Below, one piece after another: positions 12,512 to 23,904 of a stretch of 64,000 bases of DNA (positions are counted from its first letter, which is position 1; every line of letters starts with the position of its first letter). The translations under genes were made by a program, and so were the position numbers. This DNA is from Brassica napus (taxonomy: Eukaryota > Streptophyta > Magnoliopsida > Brassicales > Brassicaceae): assembly GCF_020379485.1 (NCBI RefSeq), contig NC_063444.1, positions 1,870,652-1,934,651 on the forward strand, written 5' to 3'. Below the pieces are notes generated by a model that saw only the letters and a list, made by a program, of their open reading frames with translations, had not been told where the DNA came from and did no database searches.

Positions 12512-15104
12512 TCATGGTCGGTTGCTACCGTATCTACGGGACACAGCAGTGTCAGATAGTGTATCCCACACCTGCACAAGGATGAACATAAAATATACGT
12601 TAGTTTGTTTCATATAGAAAACAATTTGTTGAATTTATTTGTATCAGTCACTACTCACGTGTAGCTTCCCTTTTTTGGCACCAATAGCGAGTAAAAAGGG
12701 GCAGTCCGCAGAGAATGAGACTGAGAAAACTCTTCCCTGTTTTGATAACAAAGTTTAAAACTGGTGAACAAAGAAACAGGTGCATGGAACCAAACAAATG
12801 CTAAGTCATGGCTCTTACAGCGTTTGGTTTATGTGTAGCAACCCATGATGGTTGATTGTTTGAAAGATCCCAAAGTTTCACACTCTTGTCCCTAGATCCC
12901 GTAGCCAAAAGCTGCACAGCAAGGGAAATGACTTTAATGCCACACAACAACTAATTAGGACACAAGAGAGACAGAGAGATGTATGTACATTGGGCGCATT
13001 TGTGTTGTATGAGATGGATGAGACTTCTTTATCATGAGCATGGATAGTGAAACTTGGTGATAAATCAGAAGCACGTATATCAAAACCCTTCACAGTTCCA
13101 TCTTCAAGACTCACCTGAACAACAAATGACAGTTATTTATAAAAGTCATACTCAGAAGTCTGTTAGACGAGCAAATGAAAGTGTAACGCACCACAAAAGA
13201 GTGTTCACTATGAGGATCCCAGGCCAAGCTTTCCACTTTGGCATTGGTAGACCATTTCATACCCGAGTGCGAAGGGTCCCTTCCATCTTTCTGCAACAAC
13301 ACATATATATAGATCTTGTAAGACTTTAAGCATAATGATAAATTGTTCTATATACAAGACTCAACACATGAAATGAATAAAACAATGGAAAAGAACAATC
13401 ACCAAGACTACAGTACAGTCATATGAGCCACTGAGGAGTACTTGTGGAGCATAGTGGTTCCACTCGACCGCTTGAACCTGTTAACCAAACACAACAGACC
13501 ATGAGCATTGACACTTGATTAAGGAAGAGTGCATGTAAACATTTTTCACCTACATACCTCTTTTGTGTGATGCTCCAGAGTGAGCTTGCATTGTCCTGTA
13601 GCCACATCCCAGACCTTAACTTTTTTGTTGGCACTGGCACTAGCAATAATATTCCTATTATTCCGGTAAAGTCAAGTTAGAGTCACACACACACACGTCT
13701 AAAGAGCGATCATGGAATCAGAGAGCCTTAAAAACATACCTAAACTCCTTGTTCCAAGCAAGATCAATTACTGATTGATCAGTGTCACAATCTGATGTCT
13801 AGAGTGAGATAATGAAAATAAATAAGTTTGAAAAAGGAAACATAAGAAGAGCAACAAGGTTGGTTGTCACACCTGCCCGGCTCCTAGTTGTACACAAGGT
13901 AGAACCTCATGAGCCTGAAACGCATTATAAAATCATTATCTCATGATTGATAAAAACAAACGTAAAGATCCAAAAGACAGCCACATTTACATACAACGTC
14001 AAGATCCCATATCTCTATGGTCGGTGATCCCTTAAACCCGATAGCTACAAAGTTCCCTGCAATCACGAAAACAACACTTGAGAAAAAAAAAATAATACAA
14101 TCACCAATATAGGAAAATGCTAATACACTACTAACTTTTATCTCCTCCTTTGAGAGGACAATCAAGCCATGCTGTACACAATGGAGGGTTGGATAGTATT
14201 ATGTCTTGCCGAGGATACATGTCTTGAGTGCCGTTCCATGTACCGTCGTATTTATAAACCTCGAGATAGTTGATTTCACCTTCAACTCTAGCGCAGATGA
14301 TCAGTGAATCACTTGGCTTTATTGTTATAGCATCGACATCGTCTGAGTCATAGTAATCATCCTATGTGATTCAACAAGCACACACACTCTCAAAACATCA
14401 GTATTTAATTAGTTTCTAAAAGGGTAAAAACTATATAATAAAAATATGGCTTACGTACGTCAGTATTATTGTTCAGATATGGATCCATGTCATTGCTTGG
14501 GTAATAAAGGTCTCCGCGGCCAGAGGTAAACACATCAATCTCTGAGGAGTGAATCATGCGCGTCAATGAACATGAAAAAGTCTCAAGGAAATAAAAAGGG
14601 AAAGAAAACGAATGTATACCATCATCATCATCATCCTCATCATCATAGTTATCCATGTCGAGTTCTTTCATGAACTTGACTACCTCATCAGGATCAGTTG
14701 AAGAAGAAGAAGAAGCAACGTTGCTTTTGGAACATGATTTTCCTAAAGATTTTGCTACAGCCTTGGCATGAGCAACTTCTTCATCTCTCAGAGTACTGTA
14801 CATGTAAGTAGTAATAAACGAGTGATTTTCTCCTTAGAAAAAAGAAAGACCAGAAGGAACCGGTAATATATATACCTTTTCTTGAGAGTGCCATTTTTGA
14901 TGAGCTCTCTGATCTTCTCATTAGAAGGAGGTTCAGCAGCGTCAAGCATGACTTTTGCTGCTCCTTTAGGTATCCATGAAACTGAACTTACCATTCTACA
15001 ATAAAGATTTGAGAAAAAAAAACAATAATTCTTTATCAAATCAGCTCAATTAGAATCAAACATAGAAGTACATGCCCTTACCTAAACATAACGTTGGTAT
15101 CCAT
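12512..15104 (-). CDS. PWP1-like WD40 repeat protein
   Basis: WD40 protein related to periodic tryptophan protein 1, a family tied to ribosome biogenesis and nucleolar or chromatin functions. Fifteen exons join into 472 codons: 15104-15082, 14995-14876, 14795-14620, 14541-14459, 14361-14136, 14056-13995, 13914-13873, 13798-13740, 13654-13558, 13477-13403, 13290-13192, 13114-12989, 12911-12819, 12736-12659, 12571-12512. The start MDTNVMFRMVSSVSWIPKG spans the first intron. An acidic stretch NYDDEDDDDD lies near residue 100. WD blades follow with IEIWDLDVV, KVKVWDVATGQ, DGTVKGFDIRA and KSVKLWDLS. It corresponds in position to At4g35370 and is divergently arranged with the DUF89 gene 755 bp away. 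It looks intact. Confidence 0.87.
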
Positions 15105-15858
15105 GTTACGGTAAGGTTTCCACTTTGAGATAAGACTCAGAACGTTTGAGAGTCTATGAAGCTTGCTAGGGTTTTGAGTCAGAGAGATAGAGAGGCCAGT
15201 TAAAAAACGTTTGAAGCAAATTATTAAAAAAAAATAGGGTTTCCTAACCATACACATTCTGTTATGGAAAGAAATTCAGATAACCAAACCAAACTATACT
15301 TAGGTCTGGGTTCGAATCTCAACTTATGCAATTTTTATAGATTACACATTACAGTAGGTCTATGTTTCAATTCCCAAAAAAATGATTTGTTAAACAATTA
15401 TGCAGACGACAAAAAAAAAAAAAATCTTCAACATAGTGAATCCGGTCAGATATAGATTTTCATAGGACGGTTTAGACATAGATTATCGGTTGTCGAATCA
15501 TCTATCTAATATTTCTAACATCGTAATAATTCAGAGTTAAAAAAAAACCATACACATTCTGTTTCTTGCATTATGTTATGGAAAGAAACGAGCTTTACAA
15601 AATAAATTAAGATAACCGAACCAAACCGAATTAAGTTAACCGTCTCACGAAGACAAAAACAAATGAAACCAAAATGATCGGACAGAACATGACAGAGTCC
15701 ACACATTGTGTCATCGTTAAAACAAAACTTACATCGTGAAGAGAAGAAAGGAATCTTCTGATCTCGTTTGAGAAAGATTCTGAGATCTCTCGCACACGTA
15801 CGCACACCTTTACTGCTTTGGCTGAAGATCATCAACGAACGAGCCCACAGAGAGAAAA
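15105..15858. promoter_or_regulatory. Divergent promoter region between WD40 and DUF89 genes
   Basis: The 754 bp between two outward-facing start codons must hold both promoters. It contains a duplicated phrase: 'aaccatacacattctgtt' occurs at 15246 and again at 15546, each followed by 'atggaaagaaa' and then 'agataacc(a/g)aaccaaac'. No clear TATA box was recognised. Confidence 0.55.
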
Positions 15859-18017
15859 ATGGAGAGCGACTCAGTGATGGTTCCGTTCCCACTGTTACCG
15901 GTTCCGATAGAATCAAACTACAGAGCGTGCACCATCCCTTATCGATTCCCTTCCGATAACCCCAGGAAGGCTACTCCCACTGAGATCTCTTGGATCGATC
16001 TCTTCTCCAACTCCATCCCTTCCTTCAAGTTCCATCTCTCTCTCTCTCTTCCTTTTTATCTTTTTTACCGAAAGTCAGATTCTTTGATAGGCTTAGGGCT
16101 GTTCTTGTTCAAAGCTTCGATCTTTGTGTTCAAAGATCGATACTTTATCCGTTATTTGATCTGGATGATTCGCGTATTGATTGGTTCAAAGCTCTATATG
16201 AATTCATGATCTGTTTTTTTTTTTTTTTTTTTTTTTGTTGCAGGGAGCGTGCAGAGAGCGATACGTATGTTCCGGATGCTCCTGTTCGAGCTGAAAAGTT
16301 TGCTCAAAGGTACTTTCTTTTTGTGTGTTCTATAGAGTTTGCTTTGAATGATTATTCTGCAAAGAGGTAATGTTTTAGCCAAAAGCATTGATTTTTTTTG
16401 TTGGAACATGTAAGGTATGCTGAGATTCTTGAGGACTTGAAGAAAGATCCGGAGAGCCATGGTGGACCACCAGATTGCATCGTAAGTTAAACAAACTAAA
16501 TCACTTGTAATCAAGCTTTGTTGTTCATGAAGTGTTTTTTATTTTATTTGGCAGCTTCTATGTAGAATCCGTGAGCTAATACTCAGAGAGTTGGGGTTTA
16601 GAGACATTTTCAAGAAAGTTAAGGTGTGGTTTCCTTGTCAAAATTGCTTTATTCCAAAAGCATGTTTTGTATTGACTGATTGATTCATGATGAATTCAAT
16701 AGGATGAGGAGAATGCAAAGGCCATAACACTGTTTCCTGATGTCGTCCGTCTGAGTGATGCTATTGAAGACGACGGAAAGCGCATAGAGAATCTTGTAAG
16801 AGGCATCTTCGCTGGAAACATCTTTGATCTCGGTTCTGCACAGGTAAGTATATCATCTCTTTCCTTTCATGCTTCCATCATCACATGTCTTTTGCTGACT
16901 ATATTGATCAATGAAGCTTGCGGAGGTATTCTCAAAGGACGGGATGTCATTCTTGGCTAGCTGTCAAAACTTGGTTCCACGGCCATGGGTCATTGATGAC
17001 TTGGACAACTTTCAAGCTAGATGGCTCAAGAAGCCCTGGAAGAAGGTTCTTCTTCTCCACCTTATGCTTTATCTTTATTTAAAGAGGTTGATCACAGGAC
17101 TAACTGATTTGTTTCTTTACAGGCTGTGATATTTGTCGATAACTCTGGTGCAGATATAATTTTGGGTATTTTACCGTTTGCTAGAGAGATGCTACGTCAA
17201 GGAATGCAGGTGATTCTTTTTAAGGACATTGTCATTAGTTCTTTTAGTTAAAGCATATTCTAAATTGTTTCTTGCTTTTGATTCATCTTCCCTTTGAAGG
17301 TTGTGCTGGCTGCTAATGAGCTTCCATCTATCAATGATATCACTTACACCGAGCTTGCAGAGATCTTGTCAAAGGTCTGTCAAATGGAGTATATCTGTGT
17401 ATTATCGTCCATTGCATATTAAATAAAACTCAGACATTAACTGAGTCTTAAATTTTACCAGCTTAAGGATGAAAATGGACAACTGATGGGTGTTGACATC
17501 TCGAATCTCTTGATTGCAAATTCAGGGAATGACTTGCCGGTATGATATTCTAAAGCTCTCATAAGAAGGATGGACCTCCTGTTTATTGATTTGGCTTTTC
17601 TCTCTTTAAATTATCGTTTCAGGTTATTGATCTTGCAAGAGTATCACAAGAGGTTGCCTACCTTTCAACCGATGCTGACTTGGTCATCTTAGAAGGCATG
17701 GTAAGAGATCCCTACTAGTCTCTTGTCTATAGTCTTAGGTTTCAACTTTCAGTAAAACTGACTCTTTAGATTGTTCTGAACTGAACTCAGGGACGTGGAA
17801 TAGAGACAAACCTTTATGCTCAGTTCAAGTGTGACTCCCTCAAGATTGGAATGGTAATTTAACTTGATTGATTCCTTCTCCTCCTGTTTAAGAGAAGAAG
17901 GCTTATTGGTTTCTTGATTCTTTCTCATTTATGCAGGTGAAGCATCCAGAGGTAGCACAGTTTCTGGGAGGACGGCTTTATGACTGCGTCATCAAATACA
18001 ATGAAGTTCAGAGTTGA
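15859..18017 (+). CDS. DUF89 (ARMT1-like) metal-dependent phosphatase
   Basis: DUF89-family protein, annotated in Arabidopsis as pantothenate-kinase-like (At4g35360). The family is thought to be damage-control phosphatases that hydrolyse harmful phosphometabolites such as oxidised pantetheine phosphates or sugar phosphates. Twelve exons join into 367 codons: 15859-16028, 16244-16309, 16415-16481, 16555-16623, 16703-16843, 16917-17045, 17123-17209, 17300-17374, 17462-17539, 17623-17700, 17791-17853, 17937-18017. The metal-site signature FVDNSGAD lies at about residue 218, with Asp220 and Asn221 as likely ligands. A second conserved acid cluster, [13 protein letters not shown], follows. The protein starts [16 protein letters not shown] and ends NEVQS. 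Length and frame are intact. Intron 1 uses a weak donor (AA/GTTCCA) and holds a run of more than 20 T. Confidence 0.9.
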
Positions 18018-18331
18018 TTGTATTCCACACCCTTACATTTTTTTTTTACTGAATCAAACCAAACAGTTTATTATATTAAAAACTGTTAGGCTTTTGTAAG
18101 TTTTAGTTTAAACTCCCTACTCTCTTTGCACTCAGATATAAGTATTGAAAACTCTTTCAACATTCTTGAAATGGTATTTGAAGCTAGAAGAGCATTTTAG
18201 AGGACTCTGACAATATTATTTTAAAATCTCAAATTCATCAATATAATATGAAGTGCTTGAAAACAGGTAGAATAGAAATGCATTGAAAGAAGAAATCATA
18301 GGATGGAGTGGCAGAAGATAGATGTATTGTC
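18018..18331. other. Convergent 3' region of DUF89 gene and XCP1
   Basis: This short AT-rich spacer lies between two converging genes. It should hold both 3' UTRs and polyadenylation sites. Nothing else was seen. Confidence 0.6.
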
Positions 18332-19625
18332 TTAGTTGGTCTTGGTAGGATATGAAGCCATCTTGTTGATTCCGCAGATTCCCTCTGGTTTACCGGTGTT
18401 TCTCTTCATCCTAATAAACCCTTTCTCTCCCCACCTTGGTCCCCATGAGTTCTTCACAATGACATAGTCTGATCCCTTTGATGAACCGTACCCAACTGCA
18501 GCTACACCATGGTCTAGTTCTGTTCCACACTTCCCATTAAACACTCCCTGCAACCAAAACAAAGATTAGATACACAGAACACAAAAGTTTAGATATGAGA
18601 GTGGTCTTTTATATACATACCCCTTTGTAGAACTGGAAGTCTCTTCCTGAAGCCTCAATAGCCACACTAACTGGTTGATGAGCTAAAGCCTTCACCAGGC
18701 TTTCATCACTGTTCTGTGGGACGTCTTCGTAGCCGCTGATTGTCACAACTTCTACATCCTCCTGTTATAACATTCACCAGTGTTTATAAGATGCATCATA
18801 GTATGTTTGTGTCTAGCGTTTTGTTTACCTTCTGCTCTTGGCAAATGCCTTCCTCCATGAGATAAGGGTAATCGTCTTCTTTGTGGAGACCACCTGTGGA
18901 AATAATGTACTGGAACGCGTAGTCCATGAGACCTCCATTGCAACCATTGTTGTAAGTTGTGTCACAGTCTATGAGTTCTTGCTCCGAAAGCGAGCTCAGG
19001 TTCCCTGTTGTGATCTGGTGGATCCCCTCAACAGCTGCAACTGTCGAAAACGCCCAACAACTACCTGAAAGGTCAAAAAGATCCATTCTCAAGTCTCTTG
19101 TCCTATCTACTTTAAATACAAGAAAGTTAAAAAGAGAGAAACATTACCACATGAGCCCTGGTTCTTGACAGGAGTCACAGCGCCTTTCTTCCTCCAGTCA
19201 ACTGACTTAGGCAAGTCTGTAACATCTCTGTACCTGAAGTTACCTGAGGGCTGTCTCTTTCTAGAGAACTGCGGCTTAGCGAGTCCGAGATACTTCCTCT
19301 TGAACTCTTCATGTGTCAAATCAGCAAACTCGTTTAAACCGAGCCAGTATTCGCTGATCTCGTTGTTCCTCTGGTCTATATGCATCAGGTTGTCCCTGAA
19401 CACCTCGAACCTGTGGACCTTCTCCTCCACGCTCTGGTAAGCCTTGCTGTGCTCTGACATCCATGACTCAAAGAGCTCTAGGAGGTTATCAGTGGATGAC
19501 AACTGCTCAGGTGTGTATCCAATGATGGAGAAGTCACGGGCGAGAGCAGAGCAGAGGAGTGCTGATGCTGAAATGGCGACCAAAAGAGAGAGTTTGGCGA
19601 GTGATGATGGTGTAGAGAAAGCCAT
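18332..19625 (-). CDS. XCP1: Xylem cysteine peptidase 1 (papain family C1A)
   Basis: Papain-type cysteine protease of the XCP group, which acts in the vacuole of tracheary elements and helps degrade cell contents during xylem cell death. Four exons join into 356 codons: 19625-19148, 19064-18829, 18761-18621, 18547-18332. A hydrophobic signal peptide covers about residues 1-27 ([18 protein letters not shown]). The ERFNIN-type I29 propeptide follows, with [12 protein letters not shown] and [14 protein letters not shown]. The mature domain begins near [20 protein letters not shown]. The catalytic triad is Cys in GSCWAFS, His in [11 protein letters not shown] and Asn in VKNSWG. The first intron splits the catalytic motif between SCG and SCW. 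Position matches At4g35350 (XCP1). No C-terminal granulin domain is present, as expected for XCP1. The gene looks intact. Confidence 0.92.
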
Positions 19626-20035
19626 AATAGCTAAAGCTGTTTCACTGAGAGAAGAGGAAGAGGGAGAAGAGATGATATGAAAAGAGAGTAGAGGCATAGA
19701 GTTTATATACAAGTGTGAGAGAGTGTTGGCTTTGAAGCAAAGACAAGGATTAATATTTAAAAAGAAAACAAGTACGCCGGTCTCCGAGTCTTCACGGTTG
19801 GATCTTCTCTTAGTTTTGCCTTTTGCTCTAAGCGTGCAAATTTTCAACACAATAGCTTCACTTTCAGACCTTAATCAATATTAAAATATCTGGAGGGGAG
19901 GCTTTATAAAAGAAAGTTCTATAGAGGCCAAAGAGCTTAAAAGTTTCTGTTATTAGATTCCAAAAAGGACATACATAATTGCAGTTGTTCAAAAGCTTTA
20001 ACTCTGTACTAGAATAGTGACGGATCTTTCTTTTA
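19626..20035 (-). promoter_or_regulatory. XCP1 promoter and 3' end of transporter pseudogene
   Basis: This 410-bp spacer holds the XCP1 leader and upstream region. A CT/GA-rich leader on the plus strand at about 19645-19670 lies just before the start. The far end should contain the 3' UTR of the neighbouring transporter locus. Confidence 0.45.
19702..19709 (-). promoter_or_regulatory. Probable TATA box of XCP1
   Basis: The minus strand reads TATATAAA about 80 bp upstream of the XCP1 start codon, a plausible distance for a plant core promoter with a short leader. Confidence 0.5.
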
Positions 20036-22464
20036 CTATCGTAGCTTCCCGGCGGAATGCAAATAAACTGAAACAGAGACGATCCTGCAAAGCGTTAACA
20101 CAGCAATGCATTCAGCTATTATGTCCTTGACTACTTTTGATATTCAAAGTTGAGATGATTGTAATGGCAGAGGTAAATGTGGATCTGACTTACGTAGAAC
20201 CCAAAAAGAAGGCAAGGGAAAGATGAAAGTTGAAGAGGAATACAGAGATAACCGCAGTTAGGAGCATCGCCACTGATGTCGAATAAACCTACATACAGAT
20301 TGATAAAGTTAAACCATGTGTAAAAAAGTTACTGCTTAAGGGAATCTGATGGCGAATGAAAATTTACTACCTTAACAATGTTGTCTGCATATTTCATCAC
20401 CATTGACACAGCAATGCCACTGCACAACAAACAAGAGAATAATGTTTTTAATGTATTAACCTCACATTCTGAAACTAGAGATAAGAGAAGAGTCTGGCCT
20501 CCTAAAGTAGGTTTTACCTGAGGGCATGGTTAAGAATCATGAGTACTGTGATAAATGAGTAACCATGGAAGAATCCCCTGAAAATTGGAAAACAATTTAG
20601 CCAGCAGAAAATAGTGAACTCTGACACTAAGACTATACATAAGTGGCATCTTCTTTAACTGTACATGAAGAATGAGGAAACTGGCTACTGACTATGGACT
20701 AATCTGTAGATCTGAATGGAGACGCAAGTAAACCATATGTACTAATATGTAGCTAATATGAAAGGACACAAACAAGAAGATGGGTTTTGGATTTTACTTA
20801 TTTGCAACGGCATCGAAATCTTGGATCACTATGGCAACAGCATTGAAAGCCATCCCAAAGACATAGAGCCAGAAGTTCTGTACATTTATATTCCTTGAAG
20901 GTCTCTTTTTTATAATAGCCTGCCAAAAATGGAAAGCAACAGAGTGAACCACTACTACTACAAAAAAAAAGGGAATTAAATCAGTATTAGCTTTTGAGTG
21001 AAAAGTCCTAGTAAGCTCACCTCTGTGTACACACCCGCGAAACCACTTAAAAGAGCCATAACCTAGAAACAAGGACAAAGAATCATATAAATTGGTGTGG
21101 ACGTGGAAGAAGCTTCACAACTCTCTTAGTAGGTATCAGCATGCTAAGGTGGGTAACAACTTACAATTGCCATAATCCAGCCGGGAAGCGATGTCTGAAG
21201 TACACGATCAGAACTGCAAAAGCAGTATAGAATATGAGACTATGTAATACAACAAATCAGTAGAAGCTAGACATGAATCATATCAAACCGATGTTCATAG
21301 CAATCAACAAAATTTAAAGGGGAAAAGTGTCAAGAGACAAAATATACTTTGAATTCAACTGAGCAGTGGTGCAGCCGCAACATAATAGAATGAATCCTGC
21401 CCACTGAATCTCGCTCAACCTGTTAGAGAAGCTAGTAAGCGAACTGAATAAACAGAGTCTCTCTTCACATATGAAATCAAGAAGAGAAAAAAAAATGGAA
21501 GGGTTTAAAAATATAGAAAACTTGTGCCTTTCCAGAACAAGTATTCACTGGAAGCTATCTATGAAATCCATTTGGAATGGGAAAGAGTTTAACTTCGTCA
21601 TATGTTGTGCTTAACCTGATTCATAGAGACAGGGTTTGAGTATCAGTAAGGCCAAATCTGAATACGTGGTTCTAAGCTACCAAAGTCTTTTTATAAAATT
21701 ACAGATGAAGAAACTATGAACTTAAAAGGAAATTAATTGAACATGATGCAAGTGGCAAAGACATAATAATAATAAGTATACCTGTTGTCGTCAGTAACAC
21801 CATCGTTTCTCCAAATCCTTGTCAATGCAATAAGAGATAACGCACATTTCAAAGTCTCAACCTGACGTACAAAGATTTTAAAACAACATCACTTACATAT
21901 TACAAAAAAAAATTGATACTCTAGCAACTTTGTAATGTACAGTTGGCAACACTTGATATTGATTAATAATGTGATTTAACTCTGACCAAGAAGTTGGCGG
22001 TTGTCACTGTACTCATACTTGCCAGCTCGCTTGGACCAAACGATGAGTATGGATTGGGAACTCGTGAGGATAGTCAGTGCACATGTTACTACACCCCTGC
22101 CCCCCTCAACACTGTAAACTTTAGCCAACCAACAAAAAAAAGGTTTAATGTTTTTTTTTTTAAATGTAGAAACTTACTTTCGTTTCCAGTTTGTGCGTTC
22201 GTTGGATCCAGTAGCCAGAGCAATGTTACTCGACGCAACTGCGGAATCAAAGTACCAATGAGCATAAGAGATAACTTGAGACTGAGAAAACAAAAAACTC
22301 ACCGGTGTGAGACTTTCCCTTTAAACTCTCTATATCAGAAGCCACGTCATGATCGTCCTGAAGCTCATTACAAAACTGAGCATTAAAAGAGAGAGTCTAA
22401 ACGAGATAAATAAAATAACAGAGTAGAAGCAACGAACCTCGTCTTTGATTTTGCGGTACTCCAT
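20036..22464 (-). pseudogene. CMP-sialic-acid-transporter-like nucleotide-sugar transporter, probably decayed
   Basis: Exons encoding a nucleotide-sugar transporter-like (NST/CSTLP, At4g35335 type) Golgi protein are readable in order: MEYRKIKDE, DDHDVASDIESLKGKSHT, VASSNIALATGSNER, VTCALTILTSSQSILIVWSK, VETLKCALSLIALTRIWRND, LSTTYDEVKLFPIP, LSEIQWAGFILLCCG, then SDRVLQTSLPGW, VMALLSGFAGVYTE, AIIKKRPSRNINVQNFWLY, GFFHGYSFITVLMILNHALS, GIAVSMVMKYADNIVK, VYSTSVAMLL and IVSVSVYLHSAGKLR. Three lesions stand out. The exon at about 22000-22100 is one base long at its acceptor (a G run) and two bases short before NFL. The exon around 21600 loses frame right after FPIP and hits a stop. The 45 or so codons expected there, including at least one membrane helix, are absent. 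The 3' half looks clean. It could still make a short isoform, but a full transporter cannot be assembled. Confidence 0.65.
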
Positions 22465-23472
22465 TTGTTCAAAAGCTCACTCAGATCTCTCTGTGTGATG
22501 ATCATTTCCGCCAGAAAAAAAAAAAAAAAAGTCGCTAAGTTGAAGATGGGCTTTAATATTGATACTCTGTTTGTTGTTTATGTTGTTGGGCTTGGCTATT
22601 CTTAGGCCTATTTGGACAGATTTTTTTGCAATATTTTCTGAATAAACACAAATAAAAGACAACACAAAAAGACTTGTCTTTAACATGAGTCACACAAATG
22701 ATATCTTCGGTACGGTTCGAGACGGACTGCTTGAACTTAATGAAAATAAGTACAAATCCGATGGATTGGCCATCCTTTGCGACAGAGATCGAGATATTCT
22801 AAAGGTTACAGAAGAACTTCGAGGATTTGAGTTTGTCTCATATTCTTTGGAGTCGGAATCAGACGTGTTAGCAAAGGATGCAAAGACCGGAGACTATATT
22901 TTTTTCTCCATATAGATCAGATCTGAACAAATGGAGATGCTCCTCAGAGAATCGGATCGTCCGTTCTCCATTTAATCTAGTTTTGATGGGTACACAACAA
23001 AAAAAAACAAACATGAGTCACACATATAAGCAAATGATTTTCAGTAAAACAACCTTAAATTTAAAGTTAAACTGATTAAAATTGTATTTGGGATTGAGCT
23101 ACGCAACCTAACCTAAGACTGATGTAGATATATCTATAATTCTATATTAACAAAAGATTTTCACACAAATCAATGGTGGTACAATTCCTAGTATTTATAG
23201 GAGTATTATTCATATAATAACCACACAAATCTAACAATAATACTTTTAAAATTATTTTTATTTTTTAAACAAAATATGCATGTAATTGGCTGGGCAAAAA
23301 GAGTAAATGGATCCCACACAGAAACAAAAAAAAAAGCGTGGGAATAAAAACACAGCCTGTGTTAGAGCTGTGTGATCACTACTTCCCACCACCACTAGTC
23401 TCATTCTCTCTTGCTCCAAAACTTTCATCATCTCTCTCATTCTTTTTCTTTCTACACAAGTCAAAAAAAGCA
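22465..23472. other. Spacer upstream of the small unknown gene
   Basis: Contains the leader of the transporter locus, a poly-A/T tract at about 22516-22530, a short open frame treated separately, and the promoter and CT-rich leader of the gene starting at 23473. The word 'catgagtcacaca' occurs at about 22684 and 23013, a minor duplication. Confidence 0.45.
22685..22915 (+). pseudogene. Possible LINE-type RNase H remnant
   Basis: A 76-codon frame ends in LRGFEFVSYSLESESDVLAKDA. This resembles the C-terminal end of the RNase H-like domain (RVT_3) found in plant LINE-related genes, where a phrase ending in D-x-LAK-x-A is typical. It has no catalytic region and no neighbouring reverse transcriptase. 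It may be chance; I treat it as a weak call. Confidence 0.25.
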
Positions 23473-23904
23473 ATGAGCTCAATGATGGAAACTCTCCAGA
23501 TTCGCAAACCCGCTTCTCTCCCCGTTTCTCAACGCCTTAGCCCCTCTTCTTCATCCAAAGATGAGCACGGTGTTATACGCCGTCGTCTCTCTTCCCTCTC
23601 GCTCAACCTCTTAAACCAACCATCAGAGATCGCATCTCGATTCCCCAAGTCCAAATCCGTTTCGGATATGGGAAAGCAAGTGGGAAGCTCTGTGAAAGAG
23701 TGGTGGGAATGGGGCTGGTCATGGATCCTCTCGAGGAAACCTATCTTCATAAGAGATCTCGAGCTTAACAGAGAGGAGGCCAAAACAATAGGTTCTCAGA
23801 ACAGAGGAAGCATAATGCACGTGTTCCTCAAGCTCCGCTCTCAGATCCGCAGTCTCATGGGCTCTTCTTCCGACACTCTTCCCAAATACAAGCGTCAACA
23901 ATGA
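23473..23904 (+). CDS. Small plant-specific protein of unknown function (At4g35320-like)
   Basis: Single-exon gene of 143 codons. The start chosen is MSSMMETLQIRKP, preceded by the context AAAGCA; an in-frame Met 45 codons upstream would add a low-complexity leader that looks like 5' UTR. The N-terminal half is Ser- and Arg-rich (SQRLSPSSSS, RRRLSSLSLNLL). The central part carries a Trp-rich patch, SSVKEWWEWGWSWILSRKP. The C-terminus is basic (KLRSQIRSLMG). No known domain or signal peptide is apparent. Position between the transporter and CPK5 matches At4g35320, whose paralogue At2g17300 lies next to CPK6 in the duplicated block. Function is not known to me. Confidence 0.8.
   Translation: MSSMMETLQIRKPASLPVSQRLSPSSSSKDEHGVIRRRLSSLSLNLLNQPSEIASRFPKSKSVSDMGKQVGSSVKEWWEWGWSWILSRKPIFIRDLELNREEAKTIGSQNRGSIMHVFLKLRSQIRSLMGSSSDTLPKYKRQQ

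Noticed and set aside
21994..22386. 130-codon plus-strand frame opposite the transporter exons
   Set aside because: It runs across exons and introns of the minus-strand locus and has no recognisable domain.
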